Source: an uncultured Lachnospiraceae bacterium (GTDB lineage Bacteria; Bacillota; Clostridia; Lachnospirales; Lachnospiraceae). From it: a stretch of DNA of 64,000 nucleotides. The DNA lies in the NCBI GenBank assembly GCA_910588845.1, contig CAJURU010000014.1, forward strand, positions 14,080 through 78,079, written 5' to 3'. Under the pieces are notes generated by a model, which saw only the letters and a list, made by a program, of their open reading frames with translations, ran no database searches and was not told the origin of the DNA. Both the position numbers and the translations under genes were made by a program. Shown here in pieces: positions 53,164 to 61,230 of the stretch (position 1 is the first letter of the stretch; every line of letters starts with the position of its first letter).

Positions 53164-53784
53164 ATGGCTAAATTTAGTTTGGATCAGGTAAATGACATGT
53201 ACTTTGATGTGCTTAAGGAGATCGGCAATATAGGGGCTGGCAATGCTACTACAGCGATTTCCCATATGCTGAACATTAAAGTCAACATGGAAGTGCCTAA
53301 TGTAAAATTTTTAACATTCCAGGAGCTTCCTACAGCGATTTCCGCTGAAGAAGAGACCGTGGTGGGAATTTATCTGGAAGTTGAGAGTGATATTGGCGGA
53401 AGCATGATGTTTCTGCTGAAGATGGAATCTGCCCAGTATCTGGTCAACCGTCTCATGGGAAGACCGGATGATTATGCAGAGGAATTTAACGAGATGGATT
53501 TGTCGGCAATTAAAGAAATCGGAAACATTATCTCTGGTTCTTATTTGTCTGCTTTGTCCAGTATGACAAATATGGTAATTACAGCATCAGTGCCTTATCT
53601 GGCAATTGATATGGCAGCAGCTATTTTGAGTGTACCGGCAATTCAGTTTGGTCAATATGGAGATAATGCGCTTTTGATACAGACAGAATTTGGAGATGAA
53701 GTAAGAATACAGGGATTTTTCATTTTAATGCCTGATGTTGAATCCTATGATAAGATATTGACGTCGTTAGGAATTGCACTATAA
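53164..53784 (+). CDS. cheC: CheY-P phosphatase CheC
   Basis: 206 aa from the ATG at 53164, since GGAGAG lies 7 bases before it (an ATG at 53149 precedes the site). Two active-site helices are intact: KEIGNIGAGNATTAISHM and SAIKEIGNIISGSYLSALSS, each with the E..N pair. CheC removes phosphate from CheY-P and is stimulated by CheD, encoded next. Confidence 0.93.
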   Translation: MAKFSLDQVNDMYFDVLKEIGNIGAGNATTAISHMLNIKVNMEVPNVKFLTFQELPTAISAEEETVVGIYLEVESDIGGSMMFLLKMESAQYLVNRLMGRPDDYAEEFNEMDLSAIKEIGNIISGSYLSALSSMTNMVITASVPYLAIDMAAAILSVPAIQFGQYGDNALLIQTEFGDEVRIQGFFILMPDVESYDKILTSLGIAL

Positions 53785-53800
53785 GAGGAGCTGACAGATC

Positions 53801-54283
53801 ATGGCAACAATTAAGGTTGGAATGGCAGATTTGAATATATGCAAAGCACCGGATATGATTACTACGCTGGGGTTAGGATCGTGTATTGGGATTGCAGTAT
53901 ACGATCCTGTTACCAAGGTTGGTGGTCTGGCACATATCATGCTTCCGGACAGTACGCAGATGAGGAACAATTCAAATATTGCCAAATTTGCAGACACAGG
54001 AATTGAGGAATTAATCAAACGAGTGACATTGGCAGGCGCCAACAAACGGCGTCTTGTTGCAAAAATTGCAGGCGGAGCTAAAATGTTTGAGGTGAAAGGC
54101 GTATCAGGCGTGGGTAATGTCGGAGAACGCAATGCGATTGCCTCAAAAGCAAAGCTGAATCAGCTGGGAATTCCGCTGCTGGCAGAGGATACCGGGCTCA
54201 ATTACGGGCGAACCGTCGAATTGTATCCAGCGACGGGAGAATTCTATATTAAGGCAGTAGGAAAACCACTAAAAATCATTTAA
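53801..54283 (+). CDS. cheD: Chemoreceptor glutamine deamidase CheD
   Basis: 160 aa. Catalytic Cys in TTLGLGSCIGIAVYD (about residue 28) and His in GGLAHIMLPDS (about residue 46); C-terminal GRTVELYPATGEFYIKA is also conserved. It deamidates receptors and partners with CheC. Confidence 0.95.
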   Translation: MATIKVGMADLNICKAPDMITTLGLGSCIGIAVYDPVTKVGGLAHIMLPDSTQMRNNSNIAKFADTGIEELIKRVTLAGANKRRLVAKIAGGAKMFEVKGVSGVGNVGERNAIASKAKLNQLGIPLLAEDTGLNYGRTVELYPATGEFYIKAVGKPLKII

Positions 54284-54296
54284 AGGGTGATAAGTT

Positions 54297-54575
54297 ATGA
54301 AGACAAAACAAGTACCGGTAATTATTACGCTGGTTGCAGGCTTAATCACCTGTATACTAGGTTTTACAATGCATATGGAGTCGGGACAATTTGTGAAAAC
54401 ACTCGTAATTGTTTTGGTCTCATTTTACATATTAGGATGTATTGCAAAGCTGGTGCTGGATAAAAATTTCAAGGAAGAGCCAGAGGAAGAGGCCACGGAA
54501 GAGGCAGAAGAAGAATCCGATACTGAGGAGGGAAGCTCCGAGGGTATGACGGAAGAGGAATCCACAGAAGAGTAA
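54297..54575 (+). CDS. Small two-helix membrane protein with acidic tail, unknown function
   Basis: 92 aa. Two hydrophobic helices (about 7-26 and 35-54) are followed by a tail of about 30 residues that is almost all Glu, Ser and Thr with Asp. I do not recognise a named family. RBS AAAGGGTG. It sits between cheD and sigD, 13 bases after cheD, in the same operon, so a motility or chemotaxis membrane role is plausible but unproven. Confidence 0.7.
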   Translation: MKTKQVPVIITLVAGLITCILGFTMHMESGQFVKTLVIVLVSFYILGCIAKLVLDKNFKEEPEEEATEEAEEESDTEEGSSEGMTEEESTEE

Positions 54576-54611
54576 ATTCGTTTTTGGCGAAGAGACAATG
54601 TGGTAAAAAAA

Positions 54612-54639
54612 ACGGAATGCCCATCGCCGGGATTTCCGT
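54612..54639 (+). other. Hairpin before the sigD ribosome site
   Basis: ACGGAA...CCC pairs with GGG...TTCCGT with a small internal loop, about 17 bases before the sigD start. It could tune sigD translation; this is an inference. Confidence 0.4.
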
Positions 54640-54656
54640 AGTCTTGGGGGCTTTGA

Positions 54657-55421
54657 ATGAACACAGCAGAGAGAGAACAATTATGGTCTGAATTTTTAAA
54701 AAGGCCTACACCGGAGTTGAGAGAACAGATTATCGTAGAATATGCGCCGCTTGTCAAAATTGTAGCGGGGCGTCTGAGTATGTATCTTGGGTATAACGTA
54801 GAATATGATGATTTGGTGGGATATGGTATCTTTGGATTGATTGACGCCATAGATAAATTTGATGTAAAAAAAGATGTAAAGTTCGAGACGTACGCCAGTT
54901 TGAGGATTCGTGGTTCTATTTTAGACCAAATCCGAAAAATGGATTGGATTCCGCGTACTGTCCGCCAGAAACAAAAGAAAATTGAGGCGGCAATCAAGAA
55001 GATTGAGGAGCGGACAGGACGGACGGCATCAGATGAGGAGATTGCCGAAGAACTAAATGTGAGCGGTGATGAACTGCTGAACTGGCAGTCGCAGCTAAAA
55101 GTCACCAGTATGGTGTCCCTGAACGAGTATGTAGAACAGGGAATGGAGCCAGTTATGGACGCTAAGGGCAATTCACATTTTATTCAGCCGGAAGACGCAA
55201 TTGCAGAAGATGAATTGAAGAAAGTTTTAGGGCAGTCTTTGGAAGTGCTCACAGAGAAAGAACGAAAAGTGATTACGTTGTATTATTATGAGGATTTGAC
55301 TTTGAAGGAGATCAGCAATGTACTTGAAGTGTCGGAATCCCGGGTTTCTCAGCTTCACACAAAGGCGCTTCTTAAAATGAGAAAGACAATGGGGCCGTAC
55401 ATGAATATATTGACGGATTAG
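54657..55421 (+). CDS. sigD: Flagellar sigma factor sigma-D/FliA (sigma-28)
   Basis: 254 aa. Region 2: EYAPLVKIVAGRLSMYLG, DDLVGYGIFGLIDAIDKFD, FETYASLRIRGSILDQIRKM then DWIPRTVRQK, diagnostic for the FliA/WhiG group. Region 4: LTEKERKVITLYYYEDLTLK with EISNVLEVSESRVSQLHTKA. It directs RNA polymerase to late flagellar and chemotaxis genes. Its place near the operon end matches Bacillus, where position affects expression. Confidence 0.95.
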   Translation: MNTAEREQLWSEFLKRPTPELREQIIVEYAPLVKIVAGRLSMYLGYNVEYDDLVGYGIFGLIDAIDKFDVKKDVKFETYASLRIRGSILDQIRKMDWIPRTVRQKQKKIEAAIKKIEERTGRTASDEEIAEELNVSGDELLNWQSQLKVTSMVSLNEYVEQGMEPVMDAKGNSHFIQPEDAIAEDELKKVLGQSLEVLTEKERKVITLYYYEDLTLKEISNVLEVSESRVSQLHTKALLKMRKTMGPYMNILTD

Positions 55422-55434
55422 ACGGAGGGTTATA

Positions 55435-57036
55435 ATGGGAAAAAATGCATATTTTAGACTGGATATCAGTGACACAAGCGTGATGATCCAGATTATCCCC
55501 CCAGAAGATGGCGGAAGGAAACTGGAGCTGAAAGAGGTTACAGAGTATCTGGAAATAAAGGGTTTAACGAAATATAATCTCAAGGAATTAAATGATGCGG
55601 TTACCGTTCCTACACAGGAAATTCGTCAGGTTTATGTCGGAGAGGGGCGTGCCATTCATGAAAATGAGCAGATGGAGGTAACGGTTTCCGGAGACAAGAT
55701 GCTGGTATTCTGCCGTTTTCATGCACCGTCTAACAAAGGGGAGCTGATGACGGAAAAGGAGATTCTTGGAGATCTGTTGTCACGGAATATTACGGAAGGC
55801 ATAGATACGGCGGCAATTCAGAAATTCATTTCAGATCGGCAGTATTGTGTAGATTATGTTTTTGCAAAGGGAACACCGCCAGTAAATGGGGAGGATGCGT
55901 GGATTGAATATTTCTTTAATACGAACCATAATCTAAGGCCCAAGAGAAATGAAGACGGCAGTGTGGATTACAGAGAGCTAAATACTATCAGTCGCGTGGA
56001 GGCGGGGCAGGTTTTGGCCAAGCTTCACCCGGCAGTTCCAGGAAAACCCGGCAAAGATGTATATGGCGGACCTGTTCAAGGACGTCAGGAAAAGAACATG
56101 AAGCTGGATTTTGCAAACAATATTACACTTTCTGAGGATAAGACAGAAATCCGCTCCAATGTCACCGGACATGTGAGCCTGGTAAATGGCAAGGTGTTTG
56201 TGGCGGATGTATATGATGTACCGGCAGATGTGGATAATGCCACAGGAAATATCGTGTATGATGGAAATGTCACCATTAAAGGCAATGTAAAAACTGGATT
56301 TTCTGTGACGGCCAAAGGTGATATTATCGTCGAGGGCGTAGTAGAGGCAGCTTATTTGTCGGCAGGCGGGCAGATTATTGTAAAACGCGGAATTAATGGC
56401 AGAAGTAAAGGAAGGGTAGAAGCGAAAGGAAACATCATCTCAAAATTTATTGAAAATGCAATTGTAGTTTCCGGTGGTTTCATTGAGACCGGATGTATTT
56501 TGCATAGTCAGGTTTCAGCGGAGGCAGATATTCGGGTCCGCGGCAAAAAAGGCTTTGTAAGCGGCGGGCTGATACGTGCCGGGAATGTTGTAGAGGCACA
56601 GACGATGGGATCTGCGATGGGGACAGTTACTCAGATTGAGGTAGGAGCTCCGCCGGCGGTTAAGGTTCGTTATGATGAGTTAAATCAGGAAGCAGCCAAG
56701 GTAAAAGAGAGTTTGGATAAGATGCGTCCGATACTTGTAAATTTTAATGAAAAATTAAAGAAGAAGGAAGCAGTCACGCCGGAAAAAGTGCAGCATGTGC
56801 AGACGATTGCCCAGAATTTTAAGAAGGAGCAGGCAAAATTAGTGGAATTACAGGCGGAAATGAAGCGTCTTCATGAGAAAATCCAGATGTCCAACAGTGC
56901 GAAAATTAAAATAAAGGGAACTATTTATCCAGGTGTAAGCATTACCATTTCCGATGTGAATAAGAGTATTAAATCAGAGCGTTCCTGCACAAAGTATGTA
57001 AAGGAACACGGAGATATCGTAGCTCGACCTATGTAA
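55435..57036 (+). CDS. FapA family (DUF342) protein
   Basis: 533 aa. The N-terminal FapA-type domain is followed by a Gly/Val-rich beta-helix region with INTISRVEAGQVLAKLHPAV, PGKPGKDVYGGPVQGR and repeats such as GNVTIKGNVKTGFSVTAKGD (about 270-400). A C-terminal coiled coil (about 410-490) ends the protein. In other bacteria FapA-type proteins bind FlhF or act in polarity and adhesion. Here it is placed directly behind sigD, so a link to flagellar placement is plausible. RBS GACGGAGGG. Confidence 0.88.
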   Translation: MGKNAYFRLDISDTSVMIQIIPPEDGGRKLELKEVTEYLEIKGLTKYNLKELNDAVTVPTQEIRQVYVGEGRAIHENEQMEVTVSGDKMLVFCRFHAPSNKGELMTEKEILGDLLSRNITEGIDTAAIQKFISDRQYCVDYVFAKGTPPVNGEDAWIEYFFNTNHNLRPKRNEDGSVDYRELNTISRVEAGQVLAKLHPAVPGKPGKDVYGGPVQGRQEKNMKLDFANNITLSEDKTEIRSNVTGHVSLVNGKVFVADVYDVPADVDNATGNIVYDGNVTIKGNVKTGFSVTAKGDIIVEGVVEAAYLSAGGQIIVKRGINGRSKGRVEAKGNIISKFIENAIVVSGGFIETGCILHSQVSAEADIRVRGKKGFVSGGLIRAGNVVEAQTMGSAMGTVTQIEVGAPPAVKVRYDELNQEAAKVKESLDKMRPILVNFNEKLKKKEAVTPEKVQHVQTIAQNFKKEQAKLVELQAEMKRLHEKIQMSNSAKIKIKGTIYPGVSITISDVNKSIKSERSCTKYVKEHGDIVARPM

Positions 57037-57072
57037 GAACGAAAAACAGCATGGAGGAAGGAGTGGTGTGGA

Positions 57073-57390
57073 ATGTCTATCAGGCCGGTAGAATTTCATG
57101 GGATAGTGCAGAGAAGCCAGGATGTGAGCACGTTAAAACAGAACGAAGACAATAAGCCGATGCTGCAACAGCAAAATGTGCAGACACAATTTGCCAAGGA
57201 AACAGCACAGCATATGCATCAAGTAAATCAGGCCAATGATTCTGACAATCCGGAGCAGAAATTTGATGCCAGGGAAAAAGGCAGCAACAAATATGAGAAT
57301 AACCGGAAGCAGAAGAAAAAAAAGAAAGAAGAGAACAGTGGAAAGGCAAATGCAAAGACCCACACGGGCGGCTTTGACATGAAGGTGTAG
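57073..57390 (+). CDS. Small Lys/Gln-rich fla-operon protein, unknown function
   Basis: 105 aa. Begins SIRPVEFHGIVQRSQDVSTL, which I recall as a conserved N-terminus of small proteins beside fapA and DUF6115 genes in Clostridia. The rest is disordered, rich in Gln, Asn, Glu and Lys (RKQKKKKKEE near 78-87). No membrane helix. RBS AAGGAGTGG. Function unknown. Confidence 0.75.
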   Translation: MSIRPVEFHGIVQRSQDVSTLKQNEDNKPMLQQQNVQTQFAKETAQHMHQVNQANDSDNPEQKFDAREKGSNKYENNRKQKKKKKEENSGKANAKTHTGGFDMKV

Positions 57391-57397
57391 TATTGAG

Positions 57398-58114
57398 ATG
57401 AGCACATTAGAGATTTGTTTGTTAGTGGTCGGAATTGTTCTGATGATTGCCAGCTTTTTTATCACAGAAAAATTGTCCAATAGTGAATTGAAGAAGCTTT
57501 CCGACCTTAGTACCAATGAGATGCAGAAAATTCTCGAGAGGAGCCTGAACGACGCTCAGGTGAAAGTGGATAACATGGTAGATCAGGTCATAGACCATTC
57601 CATTGAGAAATCCATGGAGATTGTGGAGAGAGCGCTGGATAAAGAGACGAATGAAAAAATGCGGGTTCTTACAGAATATTCTGATACCGTGTTGGAATCT
57701 ATCAATAAGACGCACAATGAAGTTATGTTTCTGTACAGTATGTTGAATGACAAGCATTCAGAGCTGACGAAATACGCGGGAAATCTCGCACAGTTAGCAA
57801 TCCATTTGGAGGAATTAGAGCAGAATGTTGAAAAAACATTAGCTGAATCAGACGAGATTATCCAAAAAGCCCAAGAAGCCCGGCAGGAACAGCAAGTTTC
57901 AGCTACGCCAGCAGAGTCTGTTGCTGAGGAGGTAGTTTTAGAGCCGGAGGAAGCAGAACCGGAGACGCAGGAAGAAGAACAGGTAAATCATAATCAGCTG
58001 ATTTTGGAAAAATATAAAGATGGCAAGTCAGCAATAGAGATTGCCAGGGAACTGGGGCTCGGCGTCGGAGAGGTAAGGCTTGTGATTGGACTATTCAGAG
58101 AGGAAGAGTTATAA
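57398..58114 (+). CDS. SwrB-like DUF6115 protein
   Basis: 238 aa. One N-terminal membrane helix (about 5-23), a long coiled coil (about 28-165), an acidic linker, and a C-terminal helix-turn-helix-like motif: LILEKYKDGKSAIEIARELG and LGVGEVRLVIGLF. This layout and the place between sigD and rpsB match SwrB of Bacillus subtilis, which promotes basal-body maturation and FliP activation. Sequence identity seems low outside the C-terminal motif, so equivalence is inferred. Confidence 0.8.
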   Translation: MSTLEICLLVVGIVLMIASFFITEKLSNSELKKLSDLSTNEMQKILERSLNDAQVKVDNMVDQVIDHSIEKSMEIVERALDKETNEKMRVLTEYSDTVLESINKTHNEVMFLYSMLNDKHSELTKYAGNLAQLAIHLEELEQNVEKTLAESDEIIQKAQEARQEQQVSATPAESVAEEVVLEPEEAEPETQEEEQVNHNQLILEKYKDGKSAIEIARELGLGVGEVRLVIGLFREEEL

Positions 58115-58117
58115 GTT

Positions 58118-58780
58118 ATGAAGCTAAAATACTATTTGCGTGGATTGGGTATTGGTATTATATGCACCGCAATTATCATGGGAATTGCCCTCTCAGGAAA
58201 TAAGAAAGAGACAATGACAGATACAGAAATTATAGAGCGGGCCAGACTCTTAGGCATGGTCATGCAGGAAGAAGCCAATAGCTCTTCTGCTTCCGGCAAT
58301 GAGGATAAAGAGCAGACTGACAATAAAGCCTCAAAGCCTGGGGAGGCTAAGGAAGAATCTAAGGGTGATGCGGATAATAAGAAGCAGGAGGCGGAGCAAG
58401 CGGGCGATAACAAAAACGGCAGCAAACCAGACAGCAGTAAGGTAGATTCCAGTAAGTCCCAAAATGATGCCGATAAAGGGAGTACTGACAAAGCGCTGGA
58501 CAACAAGCCGGAAAAAAGCCAGGCAGATAATACGGCTAAGCAACCGGATAACAACACTGCCGCAGATAACAATAAGGGCTCTGTACAGATTGAAATCAAA
58601 GCAGGTGAATTTTCAGATACAGTCAGCCAGAAATTGTTTCAGGCCGGTTTGATTTCTGATGCGGCGGCATTTAATAAATATTTAACTCAGAAGGGCGCCG
58701 ACCAGAACTTGAGAGTAGGCGTTTACGAGATTCCGGCAGGCGCCACGCAGGATGAAATTCTGGATATTTTACAAAAATAG
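58118..58780 (+). CDS. YceG/MltG-like membrane protein lacking the catalytic domain
   Basis: 220 aa. One N-terminal membrane helix (about 8-26), a long disordered linker rich in Asp, Asn, Lys and Ser (about 50-150), then a LysM-like domain: VQIEIKAGEFSDTVSQKLFQ, AGLISDAAAFNKYL and LRVGVYEIPAGATQDEIL. That domain is the N-terminal part of MltG/YceG glycan-terminating enzymes; the lytic transglycosylase part is absent. It may bind peptidoglycan or septal complexes. It is the last gene before the rpsB promoter. Confidence 0.75.
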   Translation: MKLKYYLRGLGIGIICTAIIMGIALSGNKKETMTDTEIIERARLLGMVMQEEANSSSASGNEDKEQTDNKASKPGEAKEESKGDADNKKQEAEQAGDNKNGSKPDSSKVDSSKSQNDADKGSTDKALDNKPEKSQADNTAKQPDNNTAADNNKGSVQIEIKAGEFSDTVSQKLFQAGLISDAAAFNKYLTQKGADQNLRVGVYEIPAGATQDEILDILQK

Positions 58781-58792
58781 GAAGAAAAAGGC

Positions 58793-58821
58793 TTGCCAGG
58801 AGAAAAGCAGTGTGCTATAAT
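58793..58821 (+). promoter_or_regulatory. Sigma-A promoter of rpsB
   Basis: TTGCCA (58793-58798) and consensus TATAAT (58816-58821) are 17 bases apart. No terminator lies between the fla/che operon and this promoter, so some read-through into rpsB-tsf is likely. Confidence 0.85.
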
Positions 58822-58883
58822 TGCGAAAGACGTTATGCATGCTTGTGTGTGTATAAGTTGCTAAGTAAACACATGTGCAGATT

Positions 58884-58912
58884 GGAAAACCGGTGCCTAA
58901 CGGTAGTTTTCC
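58884..58912 (+). ncRNA. Hairpin in the rpsB leader, possible S2 autoregulatory element
   Basis: GGAAAAC (58884-58890) pairs with GTTTTCC (58906-58912), with an inner CG-rich pairing, in a leader of about 125 bases between the promoter and the rpsB start. Ribosomal-protein leaders often carry such stems for feedback control. That role is inferred. Confidence 0.45.
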
Positions 58913-58955
58913 GAGAAGAAGCGCGTGGAAGATTATAACCAATGGAGGTAGAAAA

Positions 58956-59687
58956 ATGGGCGTTATTTCAATGAAACAGTTATTAGAAGCAGGTGTTCAT
59001 TTTGGACATCAGACGAGAAGATGGAACCCTAAAATGGCTCCTTACATCTACACAGAGAGAAATGGTATCTATATCATTGACTTACAGAAGTCTGTAGGCA
59101 AAGTAGATGAGGCTTATAAGGCAGTTGCAGACCTTGTAGCTGAGGGTGGAACGATTCTTTTTGTGGGAACGAAGAAGCAAGCGCAGGATGCCATTAAAGC
59201 GGAAGCTGAACGTTGCGGAATGTTCTATGTTAATGAGAGATGGCTGGGCGGTATGCTTACCAACTTCAAGACAATCCAGAGCCGTATTGGCAGGCTGAAA
59301 GCAATTGAGACCATGGCAGAGGACGGTACGTTTGATGTACTTCCTAAGAAGGAAGTTATCGCCTTAAAGAAAGAATGGGAGAAATTAGAGAAGAACCTTG
59401 GCGGAATCAAGGAAATGAAGAGAATCCCAGACGCAATTTTTGTAGTTGATCCTAAGAAAGAGAGAATTTGTGTGCAGGAAGCTCATACATTGGGCATTCC
59501 TCTGATTGGTATCTGTGATACGAACTGTGATCCGGAAGAATTGGATTATGTAATACCGGGTAACGACGATGCAATCAGAGCTGTTAAACTGATTGTTTCT
59601 AAGATGGCAGACGCTGTTGTAGAGGCAAATCAGGGAGCGATTGAGGAAGAAGCAGCAGCGCCTGTAGAAGAGGCCGTAGAGGAATAA
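58956..59687 (+). CDS. rpsB: 30S ribosomal protein S2
   Basis: 243 aa from the ATG at 58956, with TGGAGG 7 bases before it; the upstream frame from 58875 runs through leader structure and is rejected. It reads ISMKQLLEAGVHFGHQTRRW, ERNGIYIIDLQKSVGKVDEA, FVGTKKQAQDAI and IVDPKKE-like FVVDPKKERICVQEA. The acidic tail EEEAAAPVEEAVEE is usual for Lachnospiraceae. Confidence 0.97.
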   Translation: MGVISMKQLLEAGVHFGHQTRRWNPKMAPYIYTERNGIYIIDLQKSVGKVDEAYKAVADLVAEGGTILFVGTKKQAQDAIKAEAERCGMFYVNERWLGGMLTNFKTIQSRIGRLKAIETMAEDGTFDVLPKKEVIALKKEWEKLEKNLGGIKEMKRIPDAIFVVDPKKERICVQEAHTLGIPLIGICDTNCDPEELDYVIPGNDDAIRAVKLIVSKMADAVVEANQGAIEEEAAAPVEEAVEE

Positions 59688-59745
59688 ATTAGTACAACGA
59701 GTTAAATGTTCGCTGTACCTGCGACAGATTTATGTATATAAGTAC

Positions 59746-59771
59746 GAGGACAGACAATATTGCCTGTCCTC
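59746..59771 (+). other. Hairpin between rpsB and tsf
   Basis: GAGGACAG (59746-59753) pairs perfectly with CTGTCCTC (59764-59771). No T run follows, so it may only attenuate or process the rpsB-tsf message. Confidence 0.6.
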
Positions 59772-59822
59772 AATTATGGTAATTATGAGCGAATTTATTA
59801 ATCACTGACGGAGGGAATAAAA

Positions 59823-60758
59823 ATGGCTATTACAGCAGCAATGGTAAAAGAGTTAAGAGAGATGACCGGTGCAGGAATGATGGACTGCAAGAAGGCTTTA
59901 AATGAGACAAACGGCAATATGGATGAAGCCGTAGAATTTTTGAGAAAAAATGGACAGGCTAAGGCTGAGAAGAAAGCTGGAAGAATTGCGGCAGAAGGAC
60001 TTTGTACAGTAATGCTCAAGGATGATAAGACAGCGGCAGTCGTAGAAGTGAATTCTGAGACAGACTTTGTTGCTAAGAACGATACGTTTAAAGCGTTTGT
60101 TGACGCTGTTGCAACACAGGCGGTAAATTCTGAAGCAGCAGATTTGGATGCATTTATGGCGGAAGCATGGAACGAAGATTCTAGCAAGACAGTCAAAGAC
60201 GCATTGGTAGAGAAAGTAGCGGTTATCGGCGAGAATTTGAATATCCGAAGATTTGAGAAAGTCGTTGCTGAGAATGGATGTGTTGTGTCTTATATTCATG
60301 GCGGCGGAAGAATTGGCGTTATTGTAGAGGCTGACACAGCCGTTGTCAATGACACTGTAAAAGAGGCAATGACTAATATTGCTATGCAGATTGCAGCGCT
60401 CTCCCCCAAATACGTTTCCAGAAATGAAATTAGTGATGATTATATTGCACATGAGAAGGAAATTCTGCGTGCACAAATTATGAATGATCCCAAGGAGTCT
60501 CAGAAACCGGAGAAAGTAATCAACGGAATGATCGAGGGACGTGTCAATAAGGAACTCAAGGAAATCTGCCTGGTAGATCAGGTTTATGTAAAGGCAGAGG
60601 ATGGCAAACAGACAGTTGGTAAGTACTTAGAGCAGGTTTCTAAGGAAGTTGGAGAGACAGTTGCCGTTAAGAGATTTGTACGTTTTGAGACTGGCGAAGG
60701 ACTGGAGAAGAAACAGGAAGATTTTGCGGCTGAGGTTGCGGCGCAGATGAATCAGTAA
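59823..60758 (+). CDS. tsf: Elongation factor Ts
   Basis: 311 aa. MVKELREMTGAGMMDCKKAL at the N-terminus (UBA-like domain) and NSETDFVAKNDTFKAFV (core) are diagnostic. It reloads EF-Tu with GTP. RBS ACGGAGGG. The usual next genes, pyrH and frr, are not found; an accessory region follows. Confidence 0.97.
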   Translation: MAITAAMVKELREMTGAGMMDCKKALNETNGNMDEAVEFLRKNGQAKAEKKAGRIAAEGLCTVMLKDDKTAAVVEVNSETDFVAKNDTFKAFVDAVATQAVNSEAADLDAFMAEAWNEDSSKTVKDALVEKVAVIGENLNIRRFEKVVAENGCVVSYIHGGGRIGVIVEADTAVVNDTVKEAMTNIAMQIAALSPKYVSRNEISDDYIAHEKEILRAQIMNDPKESQKPEKVINGMIEGRVNKELKEICLVDQVYVKAEDGKQTVGKYLEQVSKEVGETVAVKRFVRFETGEGLEKKQEDFAAEVAAQMNQ

Positions 60759-60782
60759 ACTTCTGAGAAGAATTGATTTACG

Positions 60783-60826
60783 AACCCCTGAAAATCCCAT
60801 AGAATGGGCATTTTCAGGGGTTTTTT
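60783..60826 (+). terminator. Intrinsic terminator of rpsB-tsf
   Basis: AACCCCTGAAAATCCCAT pairs with ATGGGCATTTTCAGGGG with one mismatch region, around AGA, and is followed by six T bases (60821-60826). Confidence 0.92.
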
Positions 60827-60880
60827 GCGTTCTTAGGAGAAGTTCATAACTTATCGTAAATTACCGTATTTTGAGTGCCG

Positions 60881-61021
60881 ATTTGGGGGATTTTTGGGGG
60901 AAGAGTTGGGGGAAAGGGTATCCCCCAAATGGTGGGTGAAAGTTTGCCTCGTTCTTTTAGGAAAAAGGGAGAAGTTTGCTTTGTGTTTCTAATCGGGAAT
61001 TCTCGCAGATCTCCCCCAAAT
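60881..61021 (+). repeat. G-rich inverted-repeat region in a gene-free gap
   Basis: The 472-base gap after tsf holds the tsf terminator, then this region. G runs at 60885-60889, 60896-60900, 60908-60912 and 60916-60918 have loops of 6, 7 and 3 bases, which fits a G-quadruplex. ATTTGGGGGA (60881-60890) is the exact reverse complement of TCCCCCAAAT at 60921-60930 and again at 61012-61021. The overlapping frame (60875-61183) lacks a ribosome site and is not called. Confidence 0.7.
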
Positions 61022-61230
61022 GATGTTGGAGGTTATAAGTTGTCGCATCTTATCAGAAGGGTATTAGAGGGATGCTGGAAATTGCTGGTTGATGGAGAGG
61101 CTGGATTGAATTATAATGATTATATTATTCTTTATAAGAATAATGATGTGTATAGAATAGTTTATCCGAAAATAAAAGAATAGGTTTACATTTTTGATAT
61201 ACTGAGATATGTAAGAATGGAAGGAAAAGG

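Noticed and set aside
54425..55171. 248-residue minus-strand frame
   Set aside because: Antisense to the small membrane protein and sigD; Ser-rich shadow composition.
60875..61183. 102-residue frame after tsf
   Set aside because: GTG start without a ribosome site, and the N-terminal Gly-rich part is only the translation of the G-run repeat.
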